From Sandaracinaceae bacterium (GTDB taxonomy: Bacteria > Myxococcota_A > Polyangia > Polyangiales > Sandaracinaceae), in contig JAVJQK010000127.1 in NCBI GenBank assembly GCA_040218145.1, positions 62,001 through 126,000 of the forward strand: 64,000 bases of DNA, given 5' to 3'. Positions 7,704 to 16,280 of this stretch are shown here, piece by piece. How positions within the stretch are numbered: position 1 is the first letter of the stretch; each line of letters opens with the position of its first letter. The translations under genes were made by a program, and so were the position numbers. The notes below the pieces were generated by a model. The model saw nothing but the letters and a program-made list of their open reading frames with translations, made no database searches and had not been told where the DNA came from.

Positions 7704-8210
7704 GTGAGGGCGTTGCAAGTGACGTTTGCTCTGCCTGGACTCGTGTGTCTCTCTGCTGCGATCGTCGGCGTTTCTCATTGGCTCATCTTCTTGGTGGCGG
7801 CCGGAGCCTTCTTGGGCGTCGTCCTGCTTCTGGAAGTCTCCGCCTCAGCTGTTCGTGTGGAGTTCAGGTCCGACGGCATAGTCGATATTCGTCAGGCATG
7901 GCAGAGATGGACCCTCAAGCTTGGGACCGACACGGCGTTGGCTCGGATCAGCGATGAGAGCCTACAGGGCGAGGGCGGTGGAGAGCTTAACGGCCTGGCA
8001 ACTATCGGGGGCTCAGGCTGTAGTCTCGTGACGCTCTCAGGTCATTCATCGAAGTCGGTTGACGCATTAGGAATCTGGCTTGCGTCCGCGCTCCAACTCC
8101 GCGAGCCCACCCAGGAGGAGGCTGTGCTGGCTTTAGTATGTTCCCGGGTTTCGGCGCAGTTTTGCTGGCCCTGGCATCGCGCCGCGTCGAGTGCGCCGGT
8201 TGAGTCTTGA
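7704..8210 (+). CDS. Two-TM membrane protein with PH-like domain (paralogue of 1823-2365)
   Basis: From a GTG at 7704 the 168-residue protein starts MRALQVTFALPGLVCLSAA, has two transmembrane helices (about 6-26 and 28-47), a beta-rich domain (SAVRVEFRSDGIVDIRQ...) and a C-terminal helix SVDALGIWLASAL. The gene at 1823 has the same order and shares the 'VRA.QV', 'GEGGG' and 'VDALG.WL' signatures. The frame is open further upstream but that part is not protein-like. Codon use is noticeably less GC-biased than in the 1823 gene, suggesting separate acquisition. Function unknown. Confidence 0.6.
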   Translation: MRALQVTFALPGLVCLSAAIVGVSHWLIFLVAAGAFLGVVLLLEVSASAVRVEFRSDGIVDIRQAWQRWTLKLGTDTALARISDESLQGEGGGELNGLATIGGSGCSLVTLSGHSSKSVDALGIWLASALQLREPTQEEAVLALVCSRVSAQFCWPWHRAASSAPVES

Positions 8211-8370
8211 GGGTCCCGCCTTGGGCGAGCAGTCCTCGCCGAACAGTGCCGGGTGGTCTGCGTCAAGCGAGAGGTATGATGGGCTTATTGGAACGCTGGT
8301 TGGCCTCGACCAGCAGGGCGGGCTGAGCGAAGACGTAATGGATTGCTTCGATCTCGTGAATCCGTTCTAG
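8191..8370 (+). pseudogene. Small frame spanning boundary repeat copy 2
   Basis: A GTG at 8191, inside the end of the PH-like gene, opens 59 codons through the repeat and ends YDGLIGTLVGLDQQGGLSED... to a TAG at 8368-8370. The C-terminal half looks natural, so it may be the surviving end of a displaced gene rather than a working one. Confidence 0.25.
8217..8267 (+). repeat. Boundary repeat, copy 2
   Basis: Begins 7 nt after the stop of the PH-like gene. CCGCCTTGGGCGAGCAGTC is followed, after a gap relative to copy 1, by CAGTGCCGGGTGGTCTGC (8244-8261, identical to 7293-7310) and (A/G)TCAAG. The sequence GGTATGAT that follows also follows copy 1, about 80 bp further on. Confidence 0.65.
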
Positions 8371-8392
8371 GTCAGACTGCAGCTCGGGTACT

Positions 8393-8398
8393 AGGAGG
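8393..8398 (+). promoter_or_regulatory. Strong ribosome-binding site
   Basis: AGGAGG six nt before the GTG at 8405. Strong Shine-Dalgarno sequences are rare in this window, so this one supports both the start and the reality of the small gene that follows. Confidence 0.6.
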
Positions 8399-8404
8399 TT
8401 TAGC

Positions 8405-8743
8405 GTGGAGATTCCGGTTTCGCGCTACGTTCGAGAGATGATAGGTATCTTCACTCGGGTTTCCTGTGAGCAGTCTTTGGGTAGGGGGCTTGCACTGATG
8501 TCATTCATTGTGCATCACAGGTTTGTGACACCGGACTACGACTCGGAGAGTGATCCCGATGTAGGAGCGTTTCCGGAGGTGGCACAGATCGTTGCCGTCG
8601 TCTGTTCTTCCGTTTCGTCCTCGCCTGTCTTCTGGCTCGACCATTGGAGGCGGTGTGCGCCCGAAGATATCTGTCGTGGGGATATCGATCGCTGGCGAAG
8701 GCGTGTTCGCGAGTTGGATGGAGTGGTCGCGACACCACTGTAA
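8405..8743 (+). CDS. Small hypothetical protein
   Basis: 112 residues from a GTG placed by an AGGAGG at 8393-8398. The protein is soluble with a hydrophobic core (QIVAVVCSSVSSSPVFWL) and a basic tail (DIDRWRRRVRELDG). No family is recognised. Less GC-biased codon use and its place between boundary repeat copies 2 and 3, next to an SMI1/KNR4-like gene, suggest an accessory cassette. It could be a toxin, an immunity partner or part of an immunity pair; nothing in the sequence decides. Confidence 0.45.
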   Translation: MEIPVSRYVREMIGIFTRVSCEQSLGRGLALMSFIVHHRFVTPDYDSESDPDVGAFPEVAQIVAVVCSSVSSSPVFWLDHWRRCAPEDICRGDIDRWRRRVRELDGVVATPL

Positions 8744-9045
8744 CGGGCGAGACCCGAACCGGGGTCGTCGACCGGGAAGGCGAGACCCGAACCGCGACCG
8801 GGAAGCGAGAATCTCCGAGCTCGTCCAGAACGGTGCTGATCTGTCCGTAGAAGTTCCGGGCCTCGGGCTCGTCAGTGACCTGCCTGTCTATCCAGTGGTG
8901 AGGGCCTATTTCAGTCGGCAGCTTGTAGGCTGATCTCTTTGTGCGCTCGCGAACCGGCGACCAGCGGGGGCAAGCAGTTGGGGAGTCCCAGGACTTCTGC
9001 GTGCAGGGTTGGGTGGTCTGGGTCTGGCAGTTTCTGGGGTAGCAA
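8744..9045. other. Gap between small cassette genes, with 16-bp direct repeat
   Basis: No gene is supported on either strand. GGCGAGACCCGAACCG occurs at 8746-8761 and 8779-8794 (33 bp apart), directly after the stop of the preceding gene. The rest is featureless and lower in GC. Confidence 0.4.
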
Positions 9046-9510
9046 ATGTTCGTGAAGGAGGAGTTGATAGGCTGGGTGCTCGGATACAGTGCGCAGGAGA
9101 TTGATCTCTGGCTCATGAACCACCCCGGTGTCGTACTCCCCGACGAAGTTCGCCGGATGTGGGAGAATGCGAGTTATGGCAGGGTTGGGAACGCCGAGGA
9201 AGCTGGGGCGGTCGACCTGATCGACGGTAGCACGACGGCAGGCATAGAGATCATTCGGCTCTTTCCTCCTCCGGGAAAGATGGCGGTGTTTGTCGTGGAT
9301 GTTGACGAGGTGTTCCGAACGACGCGGCCGGCGCTGGGCGACAACTACCGGCCGTTCTTGCTGGATGCTTTCGGGAATGTGTTCTTGTGGGATGGAAGCT
9401 GCGCAGATGGAGAGGTGGTCTTCTTGGATAGGACTCACTGGCGGGCGGTGCTCGTTTGCGAGCATGTTAGTGACTTCCGGGAGCTCGTACGGCTATCCCC
9501 AAAATACTGA
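9046..9510 (+). CDS. SMI1/KNR4 (SUKH)-like putative immunity protein
   Basis: 154 residues. The order 'LPDEVRRMWENAS' (N-terminal helix with Pro), a loop, FVVDVDEVF and then FGNVFLWDGSCADGEVVFLD resembles SUKH-superfamily proteins, whose members are mostly immunity proteins against polymorphic toxins. The C-terminal helix CEHVSDFRELVRLS fits too. I cannot confirm the family without a profile search. No toxin gene is adjacent; boundary repeat copy 3 begins 2 nt after its stop codon. Cytoplasmic, no signal. Confidence 0.55.
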   Translation: MFVKEELIGWVLGYSAQEIDLWLMNHPGVVLPDEVRRMWENASYGRVGNAEEAGAVDLIDGSTTAGIEIIRLFPPPGKMAVFVVDVDEVFRTTRPALGDNYRPFLLDAFGNVFLWDGSCADGEVVFLDRTHWRAVLVCEHVSDFRELVRLSPKY

Positions 9511-9512
9511 CC

Positions 9513-9552
9513 CCGCCTTCGGCGATCAGTGCGGGGGGGGGCCTGCGTCAAT
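9513..9552 (+). repeat. Boundary repeat, copy 3, with nine-G tract
   Basis: Begins 2 nt after the TGA at 9510. CCGCCTTCGGCGATCAGTGC matches copy 1; then a run of nine G (9533-9541) replaces the CCGGGTGGT of copies 1 and 2, before CCTGCGTCAA. Confidence 0.6.
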
Positions 9553-9555
9553 CAG

Positions 9556-9715
9556 CGCTCGCCTCGAGCGAGCTGACCGGCCCCGCGCTGGGCGACGTCT
9601 CGGTGCTCGACACCTCGGCCGGGGGTGGTTCGCGTGGGGCGACGCCCGCGGCGCCTCTCCGGCCGCGCGCGGCGCCTACCGCTCCACGCTCGCCTTCCTT
9701 GTCCCCGCGGACTGA
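9556..9715 (+). pseudogene. Gene-end remnant with probable frameshift
   Basis: One frame gives SSELTGPALGDVSVLDTSAG, then a neighbouring frame gives GWFAWGDARGASPAARG and STLAFLVPAD to a TGA at 9713-9715. Joined, they would make a normal-looking C-terminus. This points to a decayed or miscalled gene end attached to boundary repeat copy 3. It is convergent with the catalase gene. Confidence 0.35.
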
Positions 9716-9722
9716 CGCCGCG

Positions 9723-11171
9723 CTACTTCATGGCCTTCTCGACGCGGGCGCCGAGGTCCTCGTCGACCTTGCGCCAGTACTCGAAGGCGCGCTTCAGGAC
9801 GGGCTCGCTGACGCCGTCCGAGAGGTGGCCGGCGATGTTGGAGACGAGGCGCTCGCGCTCGGCGTCGTTCATGACCTCGCGCACGAGGGTGCCGGGCTGG
9901 CCGAAGTCGTCGTCGTCCTCGCGAAGGGTGTAGGCGGCGCGGATGAACTCGCCGCTCGCGTTCCACTTCTCGACGTAGGGGTAGCGCTCCGGGTCGGCCT
10001 TCGGGCCGCCCTTGGAGTTCGGCGCGTAGACCGGGTCCGAGACGTTCTCGACGCGCATCGCCCCGTCCTTGGTGTAGCTGTGCACGGGGCACTGCGGCTT
10101 GTTGACGGGGATCTGCTTGTAGTTCACGCCGAGGCGCGCGCGGTGCGCGTCCGCGTAGGCGAAGACGCGGGCGAGGAGCATCTTGTCCGGGCTGACGCCG
10201 ACGCCGGGCACGAGGTTGTTGGGCTCGAAGGCGGCCTGCTCGATCTCGGTGTGGAAGTCGGTCGGGTTGCGGTCGAGCGTGAGCTTGCCGACCTCGTGCA
10301 GCGGGTAGTCGCCGTGCGGCCAGACCTTGGTCAGATCGAAGGGGTTGTAGCGGTAGGTCGCCGCGTCCTCGAAGGGCATGATCTGCACCTTCAGGGTCCA
10401 GCTCGGGTGGTCGCCCTTCGCGATCGAGTCGAAGAGGTCACGGCGGTGGTAGTCGGAGTCCTCGCCCGCGATGCGGTCCGCCTCCTCCTGGGTCAGGGAC
10501 TCGACGCCCTGGTCGGTCTTGAAGTGGTACTTCACCCAGAAGCGCTCGCCCTTCGCGTTGGCCCACATGTACGTGTGGCTCGAGTAGCCGTTCATGTGGC
10601 GGTAGGTCTTCGGGATGCCGCGGTCACCCATCAGCCAGGTGACCTGGTGCGCCGACTCGGGAGAGAGGGTCCAGAAGTCCCACTGCATGTCGTGGTCGCG
10701 CAGGCCGTTGTCCGCCCGGCGCTTCTGCGAGCGGATGAAGTGCTGGAACTTCATCGGGTCGCGCACGAAGAAGACCGGGGTGTTGTTGCCGACGAGGTCG
10801 TAGTTGCCCTCGGTCGTGTAGAACTTGATGGAGAAGCCGCGCGGGTCGCGCCACGTGTCGGGGCTGCCTCGCTCGCCCGCCACGGTGGAGAAGCGCATGA
10901 GGGTGTCGGTCTTCGTCCCCGGCTGGAAGACGGCCGCCTTCGTGTACTTGCTGACGTCCTGGGTGACCTGGAAGTGCCCGAACGCGCCGCTCCCCTTCGC
11001 GTGCGGCTGCCGCTCCGGGATCCGCTCCCGGTTGAAGCTCGCCATCTGCTCGATGAGGTAGTGGTCGTGGAGCAGGATCGGCCCGTCGGGCCCGACGGTC
11101 AGCGAATGCTCGTCGCTCGGCACCGGGATCCCGGCGTCGGTCGTGGTGGGCTTGCGGTTGTCGTCTGCCAT
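9723..11171 (-). CDS. katA: Haem catalase, small-subunit (clade 3) type
   Basis: 482 residues from the ATG at 11171; an upstream in-frame start at 11297 would add 42 unrelated residues. Catalytic His57 lies in [17 protein letters not shown], the distal Asn129/130 in [16 protein letters not shown], and the haem-ligating Tyr339 in [14 protein letters not shown]. All match monofunctional catalases (2 H2O2 to 2 H2O + O2), and the length fits the small-subunit clade. No signal peptide, so cytoplasmic. It is the last gene of a minus-strand run, 91 bp after the DUF2254 gene. Family call firm; the gene letter is by best fit. Confidence 0.95.
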   Translation of the reverse strand: MADDNRKPTTTDAGIPVPSDEHSLTVGPDGPILLHDHYLIEQMASFNRERIPERQPHAKGSGAFGHFQVTQDVSKYTKAAVFQPGTKTDTLMRFSTVAGERGSPDTWRDPRGFSIKFYTTEGNYDLVGNNTPVFFVRDPMKFQHFIRSQKRRADNGLRDHDMQWDFWTLSPESAHQVTWLMGDRGIPKTYRHMNGYSSHTYMWANAKGERFWVKYHFKTDQGVESLTQEEADRIAGEDSDYHRRDLFDSIAKGDHPSWTLKVQIMPFEDAATYRYNPFDLTKVWPHGDYPLHEVGKLTLDRNPTDFHTEIEQAAFEPNNLVPGVGVSPDKMLLARVFAYADAHRARLGVNYKQIPVNKPQCPVHSYTKDGAMRVENVSDPVYAPNSKGGPKADPERYPYVEKWNASGEFIRAAYTLREDDDDFGQPGTLVREVMNDAERERLVSNIAGHLSDGVSEPVLKRAFEYWRKVDEDLGARVEKAMK

Positions 11172-11262
11172 GCGCTCCTCCGAGCACCCGCATCTACGCT
11201 CGGCCGCCCCGCTCACAAGTCCCTGTCCGCCGCTGCGCAGTCGAGGCGCCTCGTCCGCGAGC

Positions 11263-12567
11263 TCAGCCCGCGGGTGGCTCGGCGAAGGCGTCCACACCGA
11301 CCGAGCGCGGTTCCTGCACCCGGGACGCCCACCCGCTGATCTCGGCGAGGTCGGCCGGATGACTCATCGCGCGCTCGGCCCGGGCGAGGTGCGCCTTGGA
11401 ATGAGCTCGCGCCGAGCGCGTCAGCGCGGTGTGTCCCAGGCAAGACAGCGACAGGAAGCTCTTCTGTAGCCGGATCCCGACCTCGACGGTCCCCGCTCCA
11501 TCGCGGCTGATCGCGGTGAAGGCGTCGTCCAGCATGGAGGAGAGCGAGAGCGGCGCGACGAACACCCGGTCGTGTGAGACCTCCGGTTCGGTCGCCTCGG
11601 GATCGACGCGCACCCAGCACGACAGCAGTCGTAATTGTGCTCCGATCACGGCGATGGCGGTGCCGGGATCGTTCACCGCAGGCGAGAGCGCGCGCGAGGC
11701 GATCTCCGACAGGGCGATGAGCCCGAAGCGCGGGTCGGCTTCGAAGGTTCTCGCCGCGCCGATGGTGAAGGCCTTGGTGATCTCCAGCGGACCTTCGTCA
11801 TCCGCCGCGCCCTCTTCGGTCTCGCTGACGTAGGCGAGCGCGCGGCCCGGCGCGTTGAAGCGTCCCGGCTGAGCCGCCACGGCGATCCGGCACCCGCGAC
11901 GCTCCGCCTCTCGCTGCAGCAGCCCCATGTCGATGTGCTGCACGTACCCGATCTCGTCCGAGTAGACGGGGGTCTCGAAGGTCATGCCTTCGGTGAGAGG
12001 GCGACCCCCGAGGCATGGGTCGTCCCGCCGCGCGACCAACGCGCGCTCCGTGGCCGCCTCCGCCTTGGCGATGGTCGCGCCGAGCCGACCGAGCCTCGCG
12101 ATGCTGTCGACCCAGCGCACGAACGTGAGCACCACCCACGCGAACGCGCTGAGCGTGAGCATGAAGACGATGAAGCGGCCCGCGTGACCGAAGAACCCCG
12201 TCATGACCGCGATGAGGGCCACGATGCTGAAGATGAAGGCGCCGATGAAGCTGGACAGCGCCGTCTGCGAGACGTCGTCGGACACGACGAGGGGGAACAC
12301 CCGCGGCGTGGCCGTGCTGCTCGCCGAGCCGTAGGCCGAGATCATCGAGGCCACGGCGAAGGTCGCGACGGCCAGCATGCTCGCGGCGATGATGGAGAGG
12401 AGCTTCTCGATGGTCTCTGCCGAGATGTCCGGCAGCGCGTCGAGCACGGCCACGGAGTCCGCGGCGCGCGCGGCCAGCACGCCGAGCACGGCGAGGAGAC
12501 AGAACGCGAGCGGCTTGACCCAGAGCCGCTCCCTCAGCCGCCTGACCAGGAACAGGATGCGCCCCAT
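11263..12567 (-). CDS. DUF2254 family membrane protein
   Basis: 434 residues from ATG 12567. The N-terminal half has four transmembrane helices (about 19-37, 55-76, 100-125, 130-152) with the DUF2254-like stretch [17 protein letters not shown] and a following TPRVFPLVV. The soluble C-terminal half contains [28 protein letters not shown] in two blocks, the family's most conserved part. The function of DUF2254 proteins is unknown. An in-frame start at 12690 would run back through a hairpin into the neighbouring gene and is unlikely. Confidence 0.85.
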   Translation of the reverse strand: MGRILFLVRRLRERLWVKPLAFCLLAVLGVLAARAADSVAVLDALPDISAETIEKLLSIIAASMLAVATFAVASMISAYGSASSTATPRVFPLVVSDDVSQTALSSFIGAFIFSIVALIAVMTGFFGHAGRFIVFMLTLSAFAWVVLTFVRWVDSIARLGRLGATIAKAEAATERALVARRDDPCLGGRPLTEGMTFETPVYSDEIGYVQHIDMGLLQREAERRGCRIAVAAQPGRFNAPGRALAYVSETEEGAADDEGPLEITKAFTIGAARTFEADPRFGLIALSEIASRALSPAVNDPGTAIAVIGAQLRLLSCWVRVDPEATEPEVSHDRVFVAPLSLSSMLDDAFTAISRDGAGTVEVGIRLQKSFLSLSCLGHTALTRSARAHSKAHLARAERAMSHPADLAEISGWASRVQEPRSVGVDAFAEPPAG

Positions 12568-12580
12568 CGACTCTCCCCTC

Positions 12581-12615
12581 ACGTCCGGAGACACGAGGAG
12601 GGTAGGCCCGGACGT
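12581..12615 (-). promoter_or_regulatory. Inverted repeat between two minus-strand genes
   Basis: ACGTCCGG (12581-12588) and CCGGACGT (12608-12615) are perfect complements around a 19-nt loop. The hairpin lies after the stop of the 12638-13519 gene and 13 nt before the DUF2254 start. It may end the upstream transcript or be an operator for DUF2254 and katA. No T-run follows. Confidence 0.45.
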
Positions 12616-12637
12616 CGGGATGAGTAGGGGCCACGCT

Positions 12638-13519
12638 TCAGGGGCGCAGCTCGACGTGCACGCCGCTCGGCACGCGCGGCGGGTCCTCACCGCGCAGGCG
12701 CACGGCCTCGGGCTCGACCTCCACGTCGGGCTCGAGGCGGATGTCGATCTCCCGGACCGGGGGCGCGTCGTGGCGCCAGGTGACCAGCCAGCTCCGGCTC
12801 TGGGCCTGGAGCAGCACGGCGTAGCAGTCGCGATCGCGCGAGCCGCCGCGGCGCTCCCAGAGGGGCACGGCGTCGCCGTCCGCGAGGGTCCACTCCTGCG
12901 CCTCGCCGAACGCGCCGTCCTCGAGCTCGGGGTCGTCGAGGAGGGCCGCGCAGTCGACCTGGTGGTCTTCGTTCAGCCCGCGGAGGCTGATCTGGATGTC
13001 GTCCCCGCCGCGGTGGCGCAGGTAGACGTCGGTCTCGAGCACGCCCGCGGGAGGAAACGGGTAGCGGGGCGGCGGGCTGTTCTGCGAGGTCGCGGTGCAG
13101 AAGACCAGCGCGACGACGCCGACGGCGCGGTGCGGCCGACCTTCCCAGCGCCGGAACGCGAGCCACGAGACGAAGAGCGCGGGCAGCGCGAGCAGGTCGG
13201 TCGGATCGGCCCAGACCTGGACGGGCACGGGGAGCGTGTTGACGAGCTCCGCGACGGCCGAGACCTGGAGGAGCGAGAAGCCCGCGCCGACGGCCAGGTG
13301 CGCCCACGCGAAGCCGCGCTCGGTCTTCACCCGCGTGAGCCACGCGAGCACGAGCGGCGCGACGAGGAGCCCCGCGAGGTCGCTGAGCTTGCCCGTGACG
13401 GCGCCCGGCAGCAGCCCCGCGCCCTTGAGCACGTGGTCGTTGAGCGCGAGCGCGAGCACCGCGACGCCGAAGAGCGGGTGACCGAAGCGAGATGCAGCCG
13501 TGAAGGGCACGCGGGACAC
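12638..13519 (-). CDS. Membrane protein with soluble C-terminal domain, unknown function
   Basis: 293 residues. Five hydrophobic segments lie in the first 165 residues (for example HPLFGVAVLALALNDHVLKG and KLSDLAGLLVAPLVLAWL), followed by a beta-rich, presumably extracytoplasmic domain with CAALLDDPELEDG and a Glu/Val-rich end. The transmembrane motif 'LND..LKG...PG..TGKLSD..GL' looks conserved, but I cannot name the family. It lies 33 bp downstream of the kinase gene on the same strand, so co-transcription with the GTPase-kinase pair is likely. Confidence 0.7.
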   Translation of the reverse strand: MSRVPFTAASRFGHPLFGVAVLALALNDHVLKGAGLLPGAVTGKLSDLAGLLVAPLVLAWLTRVKTERGFAWAHLAVGAGFSLLQVSAVAELVNTLPVPVQVWADPTDLLALPALFVSWLAFRRWEGRPHRAVGVVALVFCTATSQNSPPPRYPFPPAGVLETDVYLRHRGGDDIQISLRGLNEDHQVDCAALLDDPELEDGAFGEAQEWTLADGDAVPLWERRGGSRDRDCYAVLLQAQSRSWLVTWRHDAPPVREIDIRLEPDVEVEPEAVRLRGEDPPRVPSGVHVELRP

Positions 13520-13552
13520 TAACAGTTTGCCGCAGATCCAGCGCGTCGAGCC

Positions 13553-16279
13553 TCACGGATCGAGCCAGCAGACGACGCTCCGATGGCTGCGGAAGGGCGC
13601 GCCCTCGGGTGCGCTCATGTGGCGCTCGAAGGCGACGCGGGTGCCGCCGACGGCGACCTGCGGGTTGGCCTCGCGGAAGGTGCCGCGCGTCAGCGGGCGG
13701 ACCTCGCCCGTGGCCGGGTCGGCGATGACCACCTCGTCGTCGCCCGGCGTGTCGCCCTCGGCCGTGATGTCCGCGATGCCGATGACCCGGCCGTCGGCGA
13801 GGAGGCGCGGCTGCGAGATGCACTCGTCGATGTGCTGGTTGGTCACCATCTCGCCGCGCACCGGATCGAAGCGCGAGACGAAGCAGCCGCTCGCGTCCGA
13901 CAGCACCATGACCAGCAGGCCGTCGCTCGCGCCCGCGTACCCGCCGAAGCGGCCGACAAGGTCGACCGGCTCGATGGCCGGGTGGCCGTCGTCCTGCAGG
14001 AGCAAGATCTGGTCGTGGAAGCGGTGATAGGTGGCGAGCACGTGCGGCACGCCGAGCGCGGGCAGCTCCAGCCAGGTGGCGCCCGTCAGACCCCAGCCGC
14101 TGACCTGCCGCGTCGTCCCGTCCGCGCGCGCGATGACGCCGTGCCCGCGGCTGGCCGCGTAGACCGCCTGCCCGTTCGCGCTCGGCAACACCAGGCTGGG
14201 CCCGCGGATCGGGCCGAGCACGGAGACCACTCGCCGCTCGCCGCTCGCGGCGTCCACGCCGACGACGCCGAGGTTGTTCTCGCGCCCCTGCTCGACGACC
14301 GCGATGAACCGCGAGCTCGGGCTCGCCGCCATGCCGCCCACGCCGTAGAAGTTGCTGGCCGTGGCGAGCACGGTGGGCGTGCCCGCGCCGTCCTCGCCCA
14401 GCGGCACGCGCTCGAGGCGCTCCTCGACCTCCGCCCAGCGCGTCTCGGCGAGGAAGTTCACGTAGGGCTGTGAGGTCTCCACCTGCACGATGGCCTGGCC
14501 GCCGTCGGCGGTGATGCCGACGAGGTAGGTCTCGCCGCACGGATCGCCGTAGCAGCGGACGCGCGGGTCGCTCTGCGCGTTCGCGGCGTCGAGGTTCGCG
14601 CCCATCTGACGGCAGAGCGAGGTCAGGTCCTCGCGCGTCTGCCGGATGGTGTCGACGTCGCTCTGGTTGTTGGTCAGGTCGAGCGCGCGGCCGGCGATCT
14701 CGACGTCGGTCGCGCTCTCCATCGCCTCTCGCACGTCGTCGCGCGCGTAGAGGGTCTCGAGCAGCTGCGGCCCGAGGCCGTGCACCCACGCGCTCACGAG
14801 CCCCTGCGAGATCTCGACCTCCGCGAGCGACTCGTGTCCGAAGGTCAGCCCGTGCGTGGCCACCTCCTCCTCGGAGCCGGTCTCGACCAGGTGGATGGTC
14901 AGCCCCTGTCGGTAGAACCCGGTGTCCGTCGTCAGTCCGTCGCGGACGCGCTCGTTCGTCAGCTCGAGGTGCACGACGTAGGCGGCGCTCTCGTCGCTCG
15001 CCCGGGCCAGCAGCGCCGCGCGCGGGTCGTCGCCGAGCGCCTCGACCTTCACGGTCCGGAACCCGAAGCGCTGGAGCTCCGCGTCGAGACCCTCGAGCAG
15101 CCGCGGCTCGAGCTCCGCGCCGACGCCCTCGAGGCCGAGCACGAGCGTGGTCGGATCGTACGTGGTGGCGCCGACGAAGAAGAGCGCGCTGCCGATGCTG
15201 GCGATCACCGCCACGACCAGACCACCGAAGACGAGCTTGAGCCCGAAGCCGCCGCTCCCGGGGATCACCATCTCGTCGGAGGCGGGCTCGCCGGGGGTCG
15301 AGGGCATCGCCATCGTCGGGGCGACGGGCGCCGCGGGGGGGGAGTCGAGCGCCGCGGTGGGGCCGACGCCGTCGACGGGCAGGGCCACGGTCAGCCCCTT
15401 CGCGAAGTGCGCGTGGTTCACGGGCTGGCTCGCCGCGTCGCCGAGCGAGTCGCGCGCCTCCTGCAAGCGCGCCGCGAGCGCCGCCGCGTCGGGCGGGCGG
15501 TCCGACGGATCCTTGGCGAGGCAGTCGTGGACGAGCGCGCGCAGGGCAGCGGGCGCCTCGAAGGAGGGCAGCGCCTCCTGCGAGGACTTCATCAGGACGT
15601 CGAGCGCGCTGTCTCCGTCGAAGGGACGCGCGCCCGCGCAGAGCTCGTAGAGCATGACGCCGACCGACCACACGTCACTCGCGGGCGTGGCGTTCTGCGA
15701 GCCGCGCGCCTGCTCGGGGCTCATGTAGTGGACGGTGCCGATGGTCGTGCCCGTCATCGAGGCGGTCGAGGCGTCGCCATGCCGCACGAGGCCGAAGTCC
15801 AGCAGCTTCACGCTCGCGGAGGTGACGAAGATGTTCTCGGGCTTGAGGTCGCGGTGGACGAAGCCCTTCGCGTGCGCGGCGGCGAGCGGCGCGAGGGCCT
15901 CCTGCACGAAGCCGAGCGCCACGCCGAGCGGGATCGCCTCGTGCGCCAGCTGCTCGCGCAGGGTGCGCCCCTCGAGCAGCTCCATGCAGAGGTAGACGCT
16001 GCCGTCTTCGTCCGTGCCCGCGTCGTACACGTCGACGAGCCCGGGGTGGTCGATCTGGTTCGGCGCGGTCGCCTCGCGCGCGATGCGCTCTCGGCCCGCC
16101 GGGTCGCGCGTCACCTCGGGGTGGATGAGCTTGAGCGCCAGCCGCCGCTGGGTCGCCTCGTTGACCGCGAGGTAGACGGCGCCCATGCCCCCGACGCCGA
16201 GCACGCGCTCGAGCCGGAACTTGTTCGCCACGCGCGTGCCGACGCGCTGCTCGGCGTGCGCCCAGGTCCCCTCGGTCAT
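13553..16279 (-). CDS. Transmembrane Ser/Thr protein kinase with beta-propeller-like sensor
   Basis: 908 residues. Kinase domain about 21-275: ATP loop GVGGMGAVY (28-36), Lys50, Glu69, HRDLKPEN (142-149), DFG (161-163) and SPEQAR (187-192), so all catalytic residues are present. One transmembrane helix (LKLVFGGLVVAVIASIGSALF, about 343-365) leads to a large outside part. Its last 350 residues read as WD/TolB-like repeats ('GVPHVLATYHRF', 'PQVAVGGTRVAFERH'). It begins 1 nt after the stop of the MglA-like gene, so the two are translationally coupled, suggesting kinase and GTPase act in one pathway. The ligand is unknown. Confidence 0.9.
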   Translation of the reverse strand: MTEGTWAHAEQRVGTRVANKFRLERVLGVGGMGAVYLAVNEATQRRLALKLIHPEVTRDPAGRERIAREATAPNQIDHPGLVDVYDAGTDEDGSVYLCMELLEGRTLREQLAHEAIPLGVALGFVQEALAPLAAAHAKGFVHRDLKPENIFVTSASVKLLDFGLVRHGDASTASMTGTTIGTVHYMSPEQARGSQNATPASDVWSVGVMLYELCAGARPFDGDSALDVLMKSSQEALPSFEAPAALRALVHDCLAKDPSDRPPDAAALAARLQEARDSLGDAASQPVNHAHFAKGLTVALPVDGVGPTAALDSPPAAPVAPTMAMPSTPGEPASDEMVIPGSGGFGLKLVFGGLVVAVIASIGSALFFVGATTYDPTTLVLGLEGVGAELEPRLLEGLDAELQRFGFRTVKVEALGDDPRAALLARASDESAAYVVHLELTNERVRDGLTTDTGFYRQGLTIHLVETGSEEEVATHGLTFGHESLAEVEISQGLVSAWVHGLGPQLLETLYARDDVREAMESATDVEIAGRALDLTNNQSDVDTIRQTREDLTSLCRQMGANLDAANAQSDPRVRCYGDPCGETYLVGITADGGQAIVQVETSQPYVNFLAETRWAEVEERLERVPLGEDGAGTPTVLATASNFYGVGGMAASPSSRFIAVVEQGRENNLGVVGVDAASGERRVVSVLGPIRGPSLVLPSANGQAVYAASRGHGVIARADGTTRQVSGWGLTGATWLELPALGVPHVLATYHRFHDQILLLQDDGHPAIEPVDLVGRFGGYAGASDGLLVMVLSDASGCFVSRFDPVRGEMVTNQHIDECISQPRLLADGRVIGIADITAEGDTPGDDEVVIADPATGEVRPLTRGTFREANPQVAVGGTRVAFERHMSAPEGAPFRSHRSVVCWLDP

Positions 16280-16280
16280 C

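Noticed and set aside
7258-9552. Integron attC sites
   Set aside because: The boundary repeats lack the paired inverted core sites of attC and there is no integrase gene.
9603-11339. A 578-codon plus-strand open frame
   Set aside because: It is the mirror of the catalase gene; its translation is Val/Leu/Arg/Glu-rich noise while the minus strand has all catalase motifs.
12687-15671. A 994-codon minus-strand open frame
   Set aside because: Arg/Ala/Pro-only composition, running out of frame through the kinase and membrane-protein genes, a GC-rich-genome artefact.
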